Below, one piece after another: positions 47,100 through 57,764 of a stretch of DNA of 64,000 bases. The position numbers were made by a program, and so were the translations under genes. Source of the stretch: Undaria pinnatifida (Eukaryota > Sar > Phaeophyceae > Laminariales > Alariaceae); NCBI GenBank assembly GCA_012845835.1, contig JABAKD010000025.1:7268838-7332837 (forward strand), given 5' to 3'. The stretch's first letter is position 1; each line of letters opens with the position of its first letter. Below the pieces are notes generated by a model, which saw only the letters and a program-made list of their open reading frames with translations, searched no databases and was not told the origin of the DNA.

Positions 47100-47440
47100 A
47101 TCATAGCACATAATAGTACCCAGGTAGTATACAAAAATGTAAACCTGGCAGTAGTACCTAACACTATCTAGGAAAAGGGATTGGTCGTTGGATTGCGTCT
47201 TCCGTTGAATGGAAGTGTTTGGATTCGGTATGAAACTCCTCAAAATAGGTGCCTCGAACAATTGTTTGATCTCTTATCGTAGCACGTGTCAACATAACAT
47301 ACGTCCGTGTATCACAGCTCGGGTACACCCCATCCCCTACGTCAGCAGCGCGAGGTGCTTCGTGTGATTGTTCTATTCTGTTAATAATAGTATTGTGCTT
47401 GCCATCCGGCGATGTGCAACGCATTCTATTCAACGTCGAT
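47100..47440 (+). repeat. Segment duplicated at 30341-30620
   Basis: GGATTCGGTATGAAACTCCTCAA and preceding GGATTGCGTC match 30430-30500. It continues the collinear duplication on the far side of the solo LTR. Confidence 0.5.
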
Positions 47441-47768
47441 TACCCATATCAATCACAAGAAAAACCCTGAAAATGTAGAAGACAACCACCGGCAACTCAC
47501 AAAAAGGCGAAAAGAAAAAAGCCGCCGACCCTAATTATCTTCTGCATGTGATTCCAGCTTTGTATCGCTCCTATCATCCTGCGGATCTTTCTCCGTTTTT
47601 CCTGCCCGATATCTGCTAATCTTACTCCATCTTCTACTCCCAATCCTTAAACCCCGTCCAGGCTTCCTTCTCGCGCAATGGGTGAGGGTCTGTCACCCCC
47701 CACCCCCTACCGGCGCGTATGTTCGACAGTAGTAGTAGTCATGCTTGCATTATTATGGAAATAATAAT
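47441..47768. other. No feature recognised
   Basis: C-rich patches resembling the head of the 270-bp repeat family, with no frames of note. Confidence 0.3.
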
Positions 47769-48026
47769 ACACTTCAGCTGTGAGATCGAAGATTTTGTCA
47801 AAACTCGTCTTTGCAAGCTGTGTGTGATACTCCGTTCGCACCTATTACGGATTGTGTGTCCTCATTAAAAGGATATAGGTCGGCGACTCCCCTGGGAACC
47901 ACAGTGTAGCTATCAGGGTCAACAGGGTGATGTTAGTCAGTCTGTGCGCGGAAACTATAAAACCCGTTTTTGACGGGGACAAAATCTGACAGCTGTGTGT
48001 GGAAGGAAAAATGCAGCAGTTTATCA
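47769..48026 (+). repeat. ~270-bp dispersed repeat, copy F5 (full length)
   Basis: CAGCTGTGAGATCGAAGATT through GACAGCTGTG.GTGGAAGGAAA.TGCA, retaining all blocks. Confidence 0.9.
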
Positions 48027-48844
48027 AATAGTTGCATTATTGTAGTTGTTGGGGACATGCCGAGGGACGTATCGTGAAACGCCGCGATATGTCGCGGGAT
48101 GTGACCGGACCCCCTGTCGACATGTCTTTCCGGGTTGGAGCCTGTGGTGTTGCTACGGAGCCCCTGATGTCCTTCCACTCCGGCTCGCACGTGCGCTACG
48201 ATCACTCAAGCGCTCCGTGTATGCGTTCATGCCGTTCGCGCAACAAGCTGGGGGAGCCACTCGATGCCGTGTCACGTCCGGCCTCTCTCGACCTGCGTTG
48301 TATTCACCTAGAGTCCATCCGTATACTGCAACTGCGCCCTTGGCCATAATTATTAGCACGTTGTAGTAAGGAATCTGTTGGCGTTCAGCGTTACAAGCGA
48401 GTTGCTCATCTCGCGAGAGATCTCGCTCTTCTTGGAACCTTCAACCATCCGTTTTCCAGCCTCTTGGCCTGCCTGCGCGAGCATCTGGGGCTGTCCATGT
48501 AAATACGGTACGAATGTTGCGAACTCCCATGCACGGTGCTGGCCTCCTTGACGAAGGTGTGCGCGTGGTGCGTGAGGCCGACAGTAGGTAGGCAGGAGCA
48601 GAAAAACATTTGATATACATAGGTCTAGTCTATATTGATACTTGTATCGTCCAGTGCAAGAATGGAGCACCCAACTCGTAGAGTCATAGTGTGCGATGGG
48701 ATGACGGGATCGCCCGCTCCCTGGGAGCCTTGCTATCAAGCATGCCAAACATGTCATCAACTCTCCGAAGAATACTACCAAGTCCAAAATATCGTATCCG
48801 GAAAACTGCACAGTTACACGTGTTCGCCCTGGACGCTAAAAAAC
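48027..48844. other. Unassigned; overlapping frames on both strands
   Basis: Frames 48032-48349, 48046-48366 (plus) and 48353-48811 (minus) overlap and lack motifs. Confidence 0.3.
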
Positions 48845-49110
48845 AAAACTGTGACTGGTTCTACGATAGCCCCCCCCCCAAACCAGCGATATTCTTTTAA
48901 CGAACGTCGCATGGCTGCTCGACACAAGGAATGGTGCTATGAAGAAAACATTTTAATGCATTCCCTTGGTTGCAAAGGACTATCGAACGATGACATCGAG
49001 GTGGAAAGGGGCACTGTAAAACAGGAGATACGGCCGGGAGCTGGTTTCAAAACCGGCGATTCCGTTGAAGAAAGGTTGGGGAGGCCACGGTAATACTGTC
49101 GAACGACTCC
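48845..49110 (+). repeat. Duplicated segment, copy 2
   Basis: Collinear with 24540-24850 without its 65-bp extra block. A plus frame (48635-49093) covers it and reads ERRMAARHKEWCYEEN and GAGFKTGDSVEERLGRP. The other copy keeps parts of this reading, so a gene remnant is possible but unproven. Confidence 0.6.
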
Positions 49111-49453
49111 CGTGATATCCTCCACAAGGCACCTAAAAACAAAACGTATGTCACAAGTAAAGGCTGACATTAAACAGGCAAATGTAGCTTGAGGAGCCAA
49201 ATTATTGACGTTACTTGTGGTGGAGAACGCACAATTTCCCAGACAAAAAACCCAGACTGGATCTCGTCGGTATTTATGTGTGTCCTTTTCTGCAAAACAG
49301 TCCCTCCCACGTCTGTTGAGTGCCGTATTTTGCTCGATTTCACCTCCGTCTGCGTGGAGCTTCTATCGCTACAGCATACTTAAGAAACAACTCCTCTGAC
49401 CTCTGTTTTCTGCACTATTTTGCACGTTGCACCCCCGTCTTGCTACCACCCAG

Positions 49454-50502
49454 CTGTCAGGCCTACCAACACCGTGGACTATGCATCAGCCTGCACATCG
49501 AACTCTGCTAGTGGAACAGGGACCGGCTCAGGCGAACTTACTATTCCACCTACTTCGGCGGAAAATAATCATTTCGCTCCGTCTACTGGCAATTTGGACT
49601 GCGCGCCCATCCATGCTGTTGGCGCCGAAGGCGGACGGGGTAGGAGTGATGGTGCCACGATGATGCCGGCGTTGCGTTGGAAACACTGGGCAATGTTCGT
49701 AACCGGCAACCTGCTTTCTATCGCCGTAATCATCTCGGTGATGGCCCGGTTGGTTGACGCGTGCTTCAACGAGTACAGTGAGGGCGATGACGGCGATGAT
49801 AACAACGAGGCGAACGCAACATTCAGGGAAGAGCCGTCAACAGCTTATACCAAGCTACCTACAAAAGAAGTCGTATTTGTGGCTTTGACATACGGCCTTA
49901 TGGTCGAAATATATTTTTCGATCGTCCTGTCCGCCGTATACCGTTCCCCACTGGGCCTATTGTCCGTGCACAAAATTTTGCCGGAAGCTTTCCCTTCCAC
50001 ACCAGGAATAGTAAACGTGTGCGTGGTGGCTCCTCTTTCGTGGGCGCTGATCTACATGCTCGGCAGCGTTGCCAGCCAATACGTTTCTCGGACCTCCTCC
50101 TGCGTCCGGCAAGGGGGGTCGGCTCTAGATATGTACCTGAAAATCTCGTGCATTTTCATGGCGATCATCGGAGGTATATTTCTTGTCGTCGCTTTGGTGG
50201 GCTTGCGTTTTTCATTGGGCTCGCACGGTACGAGCATCGAAGGACGGGGCGCCAAGGTCAGGAACGTAATCAGCCAATACGTTCTAACGGACTGTCTGTT
50301 GCTTGGCGTGTTTTGGCAGATCCAAATGGTGGTGTGGGCTTACCATACGGGGGGGGTTGGCTTGGTAGCTTCAGTTGTCGCGAGCATATGCGCCGCTGTT
50401 GGTGGGGTGTTGACCACGAAGGGTAGTCTTGCGCCGGCACTGGGTACGCTCCATACATCGTTGGGCGATCCCAACACTCCCACCCTCGCTAACGGTGTCT
50501 AG
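49454..50502 (+). CDS. Six-transmembrane protein, terminal exon (family not recognised)
   Basis: An open frame runs from 49384 to a TAG at 50500-50502. The first ATG is at 49660 (280 codons). The paralogue at 62940-64000 conserves residues upstream of that ATG (HFAP...CAPIHAVGAEGG versus KYAP...CEPIHDVDAEAG). Both copies have a pyrimidine-rich tract ending in CAG at the same place (49452 and about 62970), so an upstream exon joined by an intron is inferred. Counting from the ATG, hydrophobic segments lie at about 11-31, 71-93, 116-136, 157-182, 208-227 and 231-250. An acidic loop (EGDDGDDNNE) follows the first and a conserved YRSPLxxxSVHK loop the second. The short C-terminus is polar. It is an integral membrane protein of unknown role; transport or receptor function cannot be chosen from these features. 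No promoter or poly(A) signal is convincing. Confidence 0.75.
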
Positions 50503-51419
50503 TTGGAATAGACAAGACCGTAATTTGGTCCATAAATGTTAAGAATCACCCCATAGCCCGGCGGCGGACACGCTTCACAGGGTGCGTGTCGGATCGTGGC
50601 ACCGCAATATGGGAACCACTTGGACGGCTACACTGAGGGCTGGCATGTGTGGTATTGAGAATAATGTGCTTGACACGCATGCTACGGTGGTGGTAGGAGT
50701 GCATCTCAATGGGTCGCTGACATGATGACGGGAGCAATGCTTCACTCAAAACGGCCCTATAAAACGTGGAACTACTGTCGTTCCATTCTGCGACACAGAC
50801 TTTGCAGACCACACTAATATAGCTGATTTGCAGTCACTACGAATGAGTACACTGAGTGTCTTCTTCAAAATGCGCAAAATTAACTCGTTTTTTTCTCCCC
50901 GGTGTGTCGTATATTTAATTCTCAACTAGCTTACGACCGCCAGTACCCGGTAACGGGCTAGGAAGCACCGCCGGAAACGGTAATGTAAGTCGGACTTTCG
51001 GCCAACACGACAACTCCTCGATTACATCTACCCGCGGCATGGAAATGATCTCGTGATGAGCAGACGACGGCCTTGCCTACCTGGATAACTTATTTCCATA
51101 TATCGTCGTATTTTTCGGTCGCCTTTGTTACCTTATTTTATTTTCAATTTTCGGCGGCAAGCACCACTTTCCAAAGTATCTTCTCTCTTTTCTTCGTTAC
51201 ATATGATCTTCAGAGACTCCTCGGTGCCACCCCCGCAGCTAATACAACATAAATAGGGCTCAGGTTATAGCCATAACCTCGACTTGCACTAAGCAATGGT
51301 GTCCCGTAGAGTTCGTCCCCCGGGTTCGACATGTTCAAGGCAGGACCTACACCTCGTATCTGCGGCAGGTAACCTTTGCTCCCCGCCAGACTTTTGCTGC
51401 GCCCCCCCTTCTCCACCAA
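50503..51419. other. 3' flank of the membrane-protein gene
   Basis: Short frames only. No AATAAA close to the stop codon. Nothing else recognised. Confidence 0.3.
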
Positions 51420-51722
51420 TGCACATTATTGGACTTTTTGGCGAAGTTCCGTGGCAATGACCGCGGAACTTCCGTGGACTTCCGTGGATGTTGACACGGG
51501 CTACCATGGAAATCCGCGGGTTACCACAGCAAGTGCCACGGCTCATGGCACTTCCACGGCAAATGCCGTGGTCGTGGTCACGGCACGTGCCGCGGTTACT
51601 GTCCGTGGCAACCTCCGTCGTACCAGCCATGGAAACCGCGGCAATTGCTACGGCAGTTTCGGCGGACGTCCAACCGCAGCAATCTCCACGGCCATCGACG
51701 GCCGTCCGCGGCCATTTCCATA
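51420..51722. repeat. CCGTGG-type 12-bp array, left block
   Basis: CCRYGG words (CCGTGG, CCGCGG, CCATGG, CCACGG) recur every 10-12 bp: TTCCGTGGACTTCCGTGGA, CCATGGAAATCCGCGGGT, GCCACGGCTCATGGCAC. Related in design to the CATGGGATGTCC arrays. Confidence 0.7.
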
Positions 51723-51823
51723 ATAATCCTCCGATATTGATACACGTTATTTGACGTTTCCAACAATTTCACCCCAGTGATGTCATTAGGGGGCACCTCG
51801 ACCGATACAATAGTATTTCCCAT

Positions 51824-51850
51824 GGGTTACGGTTAGGGTTAGGGTTAGTT
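51824..51850 (+). repeat. Interstitial telomere-type repeat (TTAGGG)n
   Basis: GGGTTACGGTTAGGGTTAGG followed by GTTAG: about four TTAGGG units with one variant, between the two halves of the 12-bp array. Confidence 0.85.
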
Positions 51851-51884
51851 CCTTTGTTTTGAAAAACCACAATAATGTGAGACA

Positions 51885-52325
51885 CCCGGTGTCCGCGGGC
51901 GTGGCCGTGGGCCTTGCCGTGGTGGTTTCCGTGGACCTATCCGTTGATGTCCGCGGACGTTTCAGTGGACAAATCCGTAGGTGTTGCCGTGGGCGTGTCC
52001 GTGAGTGTATCTGTGAGCGTTGTGGGTACTTCCGTAGACGTTTCGGTTGGTGACCGCGGCTTTGCGGTGGGTGCTGCCGTGACGATTGTCGTGGAGATTG
52101 CCGTGGAACTTCCCGTGGAGATTGCCGTGGAAATTACCATGGCTAGTGTCGTGGGCCTCCACGGTGTTCCTCTACTTGCCGCGGCATTCCATGGAAGCCC
52201 ATGGAATGTCCGTGGGAGCCAGTGGACGTCCGCGGTAGCCCGTGGAGTGTCCGCGGTTGTCCGTGGAAGGCCGTGGACATGGCTATGGAAGGCCGTGGTG
52301 GTCCGTGGACACTGTCGCCGTGCTC
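51885..52325 (+). repeat. CGTGGANNTNNC 12-bp array, right block
   Basis: Between 52080 and 52155 the period is exactly 12: CGTGGAGATTGC, CGTGGAACTTCC, CGTGGAGATTGC, CGTGGAAATTAC, CATGGCTAGTGT. Reading frames across it (51914-52411 plus, 51937-52431 minus) have Val-rich or His-rich four-residue periodicity because 12 is a multiple of 3, and are not credible genes. Confidence 0.85.
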
Positions 52326-52473
52326 CGCCAAAAAGACAAACAACGTTTTTATTCTTCGCCTTCTCGGTTGATTTCAACAATGCAACAATCAATACGAGCA
52401 GTTCTGCATGAAACGACTTTTGACGCTCCACAGCGCTCTCGGTTGCTTGCTGTAAACCTCGGATACCGAGGGA

Positions 52474-52727
52474 AGCGTGCTACGATAGAGGTAGCACTTT
52501 TCGTCTGAAATGTTTTTTTCTGAGTGGCGGGGCTTCTTAACCCCAAATCGTGGGAAATAGGTTGGTTTTGGGCTCGATTCTTGTGGTATACCTATGCCAT
52601 GGAATTGTCCATCCTGTGGCAGATTTTATTCTTCTCCCAATCATTTTTTTGCCTCAGAGGGGTCTTCAAGCTCGTAAAGTCAGGAACGTCAGAAAAAACG
52701 TGGTGCACCTCTAGCCTAGCACGCGAC
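52474..52727. mobile_element. ~260-bp TIR MITE, copy 2
   Basis: Left AGCGTGCTACGATAGAGGTA, right reverse complement GTCGCGTGCTAGGCTAGAGG. The interior is collinear with 33004-33270 and 62458-62710. Confidence 0.85.
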
Positions 52728-53089
52728 GGGGCTCTGCTCTGAGACTACGGCCGTAAGATACTCAAGTTAATCGCCCATGATGAGGCTGCGTCGGTACCAA
52801 TACGCTAGTGTGCTCGACAGCCCCAAGTAAAGATGCCAAGAAACCCGAATAGTTGATGATTTCATTATTTAGGCCGTGCATTCTTATCTCCCAGCAGAGT
52901 AGTGACAGCAGAAAAAGTGACATCGTGCGTCATCCCATCCGCGCTCAGATGCCAAGATCCACATACTTCACACAGTATGCCAATCTCCCGAACCGGCACG
53001 TATTTGTCGAGCTAAAGAGCCACTAGGAACAAGTTATTGGAATTTACACCTAAACTGTCAGATTATTAGTTTATTAGTAGGGAATTGCC
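52728..53089. other. No feature recognised
   Basis: Short frames only. Confidence 0.3.
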
Positions 53090-55545
53090 ACGCTAGGGGT
53101 GAAGCATAATTCTCTGAGCTCCTAACATGGTTGATGAGGAGCCCACTGTACCACCCGAAACAAACATGCCTTCGAAGGCGTTCGTCCGCGCAACCCGATC
53201 AATGTTTTTTTTTCCCGGAGCAGGACTTCGATGCGTTCATCCGCGCAACCAGATCAATGTTTCTACTGCTAGTAGTCTTGAAACAAACATTCTAAAAAAA
53301 ATAGCATTCTACCCGATAGTGCCACACTTAAGGGGCTCAACCGATCAAACACTCTATTAGTTAATACAACAACTGCAACCCGTACCGGGAGATGACTCCC
53401 GGGCGGAATGATAGGCACTGTATATTTTAAGTCAACCAGTAGTGGCCGTGTACGGAGTAGTGCGGGTTGCCGCTGTCCTGTTTGCTGGCGCATATCGGTT
53501 TTATGGGGGGATCACAAATAAATGTATAGGCTTTGCATCAAACTCACCAACGACTGAAAGATATACTGTATCCGCGTGTGAAAAGGTGTGCAAAGACGGG
53601 CGCCCAGGATTCTCCCGGGTCCGAGCCGCCCGTGAGTATAGGTCCTGCTGACGTGTTGTATACTTCCTGAATAACAGTATCTTGTCCTGTTACCATGGAC
53701 TTGATCACGACCATGTGGTTGGACGTGAGAACAACAGCAACAATTGGACAGAACAGGCTGTGTTCTTGTTTTTCCACTTCTTCTTGCGCCTCCTTGGACC
53801 TTGGTTGAAGTTTCCTTCAAGACGCGACGAGTTCCAATTTCCTGGCGTAACGTGCTGAACACGCCTTCTCCGTTCAGAGTATTGGCACACTTCTGCCCAC
53901 AGTCCCCCTGTTGATGATTACTCTTGGCCAGGAATAATCGTTTTATCGTATGATAGGCGCACGGTACGGTCGCGAAGCTGTTGCAGGCCGTGTAAACGGC
54001 CGAAAGCCCGTGGAGTGCTTGCGAGGTGCGTTTGGGCGCAGGCGGTCGCGGCCTCGGCTAATTGAGTTCTGCGGGTACCCGACATCCCTTGACATTAAAC
54101 GATTTGCAGATATTTACTACCGCTTTACTAGGCATCTCTATGTGTGCCAGACATTTCGTTGTCTTCCTAAGTTTCCAATCGATCTCCAGTCCACAGACCG
54201 ATCTGGGCTTTGAAATTTTTCGTTTAGGTGTGGAAACGAGTGCGAAAATAAATGCGAAAATGCGAGATGACAACAAACCGTAACAATACCCACCTTCAAC
54301 CGGCCAATGCTAGATAGACAGTTGCGCGCGATAATCTGTGGTGCTATGTGCCTTCGTGCATATCTGTTCGGCGTGTCTGCGGATCGATTTACGTGAAGAA
54401 CAACAAATGTGCACCGAGGTACAGGGTTAGCCTTTCGGTTGTGCGTAGCCCCGCGTAAGTAACCAAGAAACACCGACCAGCCCAAAACGAGGCGAATATT
54501 TAATTTATTAAGTACTAAGAGATGATTGATTGGGGTATTCATTGTTTTGCTTGAGGGCGAAATGGAGCAAAGGGCGGTTTGTAATTCCTTGAATATTTCC
54601 GATGCCGGGGAAGGGGGTAATGGGCAGAACGAAGGTTTAGGTTGTGACCAGCTTCATATTTTGCGGTCTCACGGCGGTGTTCGGGTAGGCAATACGTACG
54701 CGTAAATCAGTCGCGTGATGAATATTTGCTTGGTTGTTGGGTCGCCACCCAGGTATACGAGGTAATAATGACTATTTAGTGGTGAAGCAAAATGGCAGAC
54801 TACAGTAAGTTTTTCCTCGTCAAACAAAGAATTTTAGTAAAACCCAAAAAGAGCGATGTTGCAGTATAATAGTTGCAACATACAAACGAACTACTGATTC
54901 ATGCTGCAAGGAAGTTTCTACGAGCGTTGTGGAGCAATCTCGCTTAGCAGCCTTTACCACCCAATAATTAATTGCATAATTTTTTCCCAATAAGTATAAC
55001 AACAGTGCGCATCCAAAGCCCGGATACCAGCTACCGGGGCGTTAACCACGTTTGAAGTGAATGGACCTCTATATGTTTATAAGCGTAGCCCAGAAGCATG
55101 TTCTACGCCGTAACGGTAGAGGGTACAGAGGTGTACCCCAAGGTTCCCGAAGATTCTTACTTTACTTTCAGGAGCTCCATGCGTTACGTCAACCTCGACG
55201 TTGACAGGCGTATTTCACTTGATACTATCGATGAATAATCTCGTGGGCAAGGTGTACCGCTACTGTAAGCACAGAACTACCATTAAATTGGCAAACACAA
55301 AACGCGGTTGATTCCAAATTTACTTCGTCGTTTCTAGGTTGAGAAACGTGTCATAAAAAAAAACATGTATTGGCCCAAAACCTGCTGTAATACATTTACC
55401 GTGCGTAGTAGCTCACGCATCCCCATTATTACACTACACCTAAGGGCCTGAATTAACGATAAGAAAGACATGTATAGGGAAAACGTTTTCCAAGTTGGAT
55501 TTGATTTCTTGTAAGGCACCGATGTGCTTCGATCAAGGAAAATCG
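53090..55545 (+). mobile_element. Large unclassified mobile element, copy B (degenerate)
   Basis: Inverted relative to copy A (37640-40325). Plus-strand blocks: terminal GGGTGAAGC...GAGCTCCTAACATG...GAAGGCGTTCG (53098-53190); VAAVLFAGAYRFYGGITN, FASNSPTTER, DGRPGFSRVRAAREYRS (53460-53650); LLGPWLKFPSRRDEFQ and HSPPVDDYSWPG (53790-53935); GARYGRE, PVECLRGAFGRRRSRPRL, TSLDIKRFADIY (53950-54120). Frameshifts and stops separate them. DNA similarity to copy A continues to about 55545. Its 3' neighbour is the dispersed-repeat cluster. Function unknown. Confidence 0.7.
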
Positions 55546-55689
55546 TACTACTGTTCTTCAAACAGATATGTGTGAACTCGGGATAACGCAGCAAGAAACC
55601 ACGCGCTGCTGATGAAACTTACGTCTTGGGAGGGAGAAGAAGGAAGAAAAATTGCGAAGATAATGGAAAAGGGAGGATCCAATATATAT

Positions 55690-55762
55690 ATATTGCAAAG
55701 ATGAGTTTCGACGAAATCTTCGATCTCACAGCTGGAGTGTATTTTCATTTTTTATAATATAT
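55690..55762 (-). repeat. ~270-bp dispersed repeat, copy R2 (truncated)
   Basis: TTGCAAAGATGAGTTTCGAC to CTGGAGTGTATTTTCA only. Confidence 0.75.
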
Positions 55763-55799
55763 ATTTATATGTGCGCTTCTACGCACAAATTGCCCGCCC

Positions 55800-56205
55800 G
55801 TCCGCCCCCCCCCCCCCCCCCCCTCCCCCCCCCGCCTCCAACCCCGCCCTTTTTGATTAAAACCAGCCCCCCACGCCCTTCAAAACTCCGCCCTCCCCTC
55901 ACCGGTTATTCGACTTACAGGATACACTTGATTAACGGATGTATTTCCTTCCACAGCCGTCAGATTTTATCCCCCTCAGAAACGGTTTTCATCGTTTCCG
56001 TGCAAAGACTGACTAACATCACCCTGTTGACCCTGATAGCTACACTGTAGTTGTAAGGGGAGTCGCCGACCTATATCCTCAATGAGGACACACAACCCGT
56101 AACACGCGCGATCGGAGTATCACACACAGCTTGCAAAGATGAGTTTCGACAAAATCTTCGATCTCACAGCTGGAGTGTATTCTCATTTTTTATAATATAC
56201 GCGCG
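55800..56205 (-). repeat. ~270-bp dispersed repeat, copy R3, with C-rich head
   Basis: Poly-C (55807-55833), then GATTAAAACCAGCCCCCCAC, CACCGGTTATTCGACTTACA, then the standard blocks to CTGGAGTGTATTCTC. Copy R6 has the same head, so the C-rich part belongs to the long form of this repeat. Confidence 0.85.
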
Positions 56206-56214
56206 GTTTGCGCG

Positions 56215-56605
56215 AGTTGTCCCGCCCGCCCGCCAGCCCCTCCCTCACGCTCCCTCTTGTTGAACCCAGGCCTCTACGCCCTTAAACACTCCACCCTCCC
56301 CTCACCGGTTTTACCGCTTACAGGATACACTTGATGAACTGATTCATTACATTCCACATCTGCCAGATTTTGTACCCCTCAGAAACGGGTTTTAAAGTTT
56401 CGGCGAACAGACTGACTAGCATCACCCTGTTGACCCTGATAGCTACACTGTAGTTCCAAGGGGAGTCGCCGACCTATATCCTTAATGAGGACACACAACC
56501 CGTAATACGCGCGACCGGAGTATCACACGCTGCTTGCAAAGATGAGTTTCGACAAAATCTTCGATCTCACTTCTAGAGTGTATTTTTATTTGTATAATCT
56601 ATAGA
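56215..56605 (-). repeat. ~270-bp dispersed repeat, copy R4, with C-rich head
   Basis: Same long form as R3 (CCCGCCCGCCCG, TTGAACCCAGGCC, CACCGGTTTTACCGCTTACA) ending CTAGAGTGTATTTTTA. Confidence 0.8.
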
Positions 56606-56689
56606 TATACCACGCAGATTGCAAAGTTGAGTTTCAACCATTCAGTCGGTCGTACTTACAGCTGACGTTTTTCAATTTTTATGTAAAAA

Positions 56690-57380
56690 ACACTACCAAC
56701 CGGCTGATATCATCTCATTATCTTTCTAGCCATTCATGCCGTAGCTCCAACTCATTTCCGCCCTCCCCCCCCCCTCTTTTTTTTTTCCCCTGCCCAGTTT
56801 GTTCCAACGCCCCACTTACAATCGAAATCGGCCAGAGTAATGAACACTTCTACGCAGTTGATATCACGTCATTATCTTTCTAGCCATCCATGACGTACCT
56901 TTCATTCATCCCCCCCTCCCCCCAACGCCCCCTTCTTCCCCACCACCCGCACGATCACCTAAACCTAGCACCACGCGTATAACAAGCCCCTACATATATT
57001 ATTAATACGCGCGATCGGAGTATCACACACAAGCTTGCAAATATGAGATTCGACCAAACCTCTGATCTCACAGCTGGAGTGTATTTCAATATTATTTGCG
57101 ACCTAAACCTCTTGAAAACCCTCCCCCCCCCCCCCCCCCCCTGATTTTTTTTCTTGCCTCCAGCTCTATCTTGCTCAAACGCCCCCCCTCATATCGAAAT
57201 CCGCCAGAGTAATAAACACTTCCATGCACTGGATATCACCTCATTATCTTTGTAGAGCCATCCATGCCGCTGCTGCAAATCCCACACACACACGCCCCCA
57301 ACGCCCCCTCCTTCCCCACCACCCGCACTATCGCCTAGACCTAGCACCTCGCGTATAGCAAATCCCTACATCTATGCGAC
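56690..57380. repeat. ~370-bp C-rich tandem duplication
   Basis: CGAAATC.GCCAGAGTAAT.AACACTTC, GATATCAC.TCATTATCTTT, CCATCCATG.CG, CCAACGCCCCC, CCACCACCCGCAC and CCTA.ACCTAGCACC.CGCGTAT occur once at 56820-56995 and again at 57190-57370. A third partial is at 56695-56750. Separated by dispersed-repeat fragment R5 (57003-57090). Confidence 0.7.
57003..57090 (-). repeat. ~270-bp dispersed repeat, copy R5 (fragment)
   Basis: AATACGCGCGATCGGAGTAT to CACAGCTGGAGTGTATTTCA. Confidence 0.7.
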
Positions 57381-57764
57381 CTCAAGCCCTCCCCCCCTCC
57401 CCCGCCCCCGCCCCCCCTTCCCCACTCCCCACCTCCCCACCCCCCCACCCCACCCCCACCCCCTCGAACACTGCGCTCTCTACTCACTGGTTGTACGACT
57501 TACAGTATTTACATGATAAACTGGTGCATTATTTCAAAAACAGTCACCTCTACCCCTTTAAAAGAATGCATAGTTTGCACGCACAGATTGAGCTGTCCCG
57601 CCCGCCCCCCCCCCCCATGATAAACTGGTGCGTTCTCTCCAAACCGTCAGATTTATCCCCTTGAAGGATTTATAGTTTTCACGCACAAATTGAGCTGCCC
57701 CGCCCGAGCCCCCCCCCCCTCCCCCCCCCCTTGCCCCCCCCCCACCCCCGCTCCCTCTTGATCA
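57381..57764. repeat. Poly-C/CCCCA-rich DNA
   Basis: C-runs at 57395-57470, 57601-57616 and 57708-57750, with two short copies of a TGATAAACTGGTGC block (57515 and 57618) derived from the dispersed repeat. Pro-rich frames here are artefacts. Confidence 0.7.

Noticed and set aside
49420-49659. TTG at 49420 as the start codon of the membrane protein
   Set aside because: A non-ATG start is unlikely in a eukaryotic nuclear gene. The conserved upstream residues are better explained by an intron and an upstream exon.
51914-52431. Long frames on both strands (165 and 164 codons)
   Set aside because: Products of a 12-bp repeat that stays open in several phases; Val- or His-periodic.
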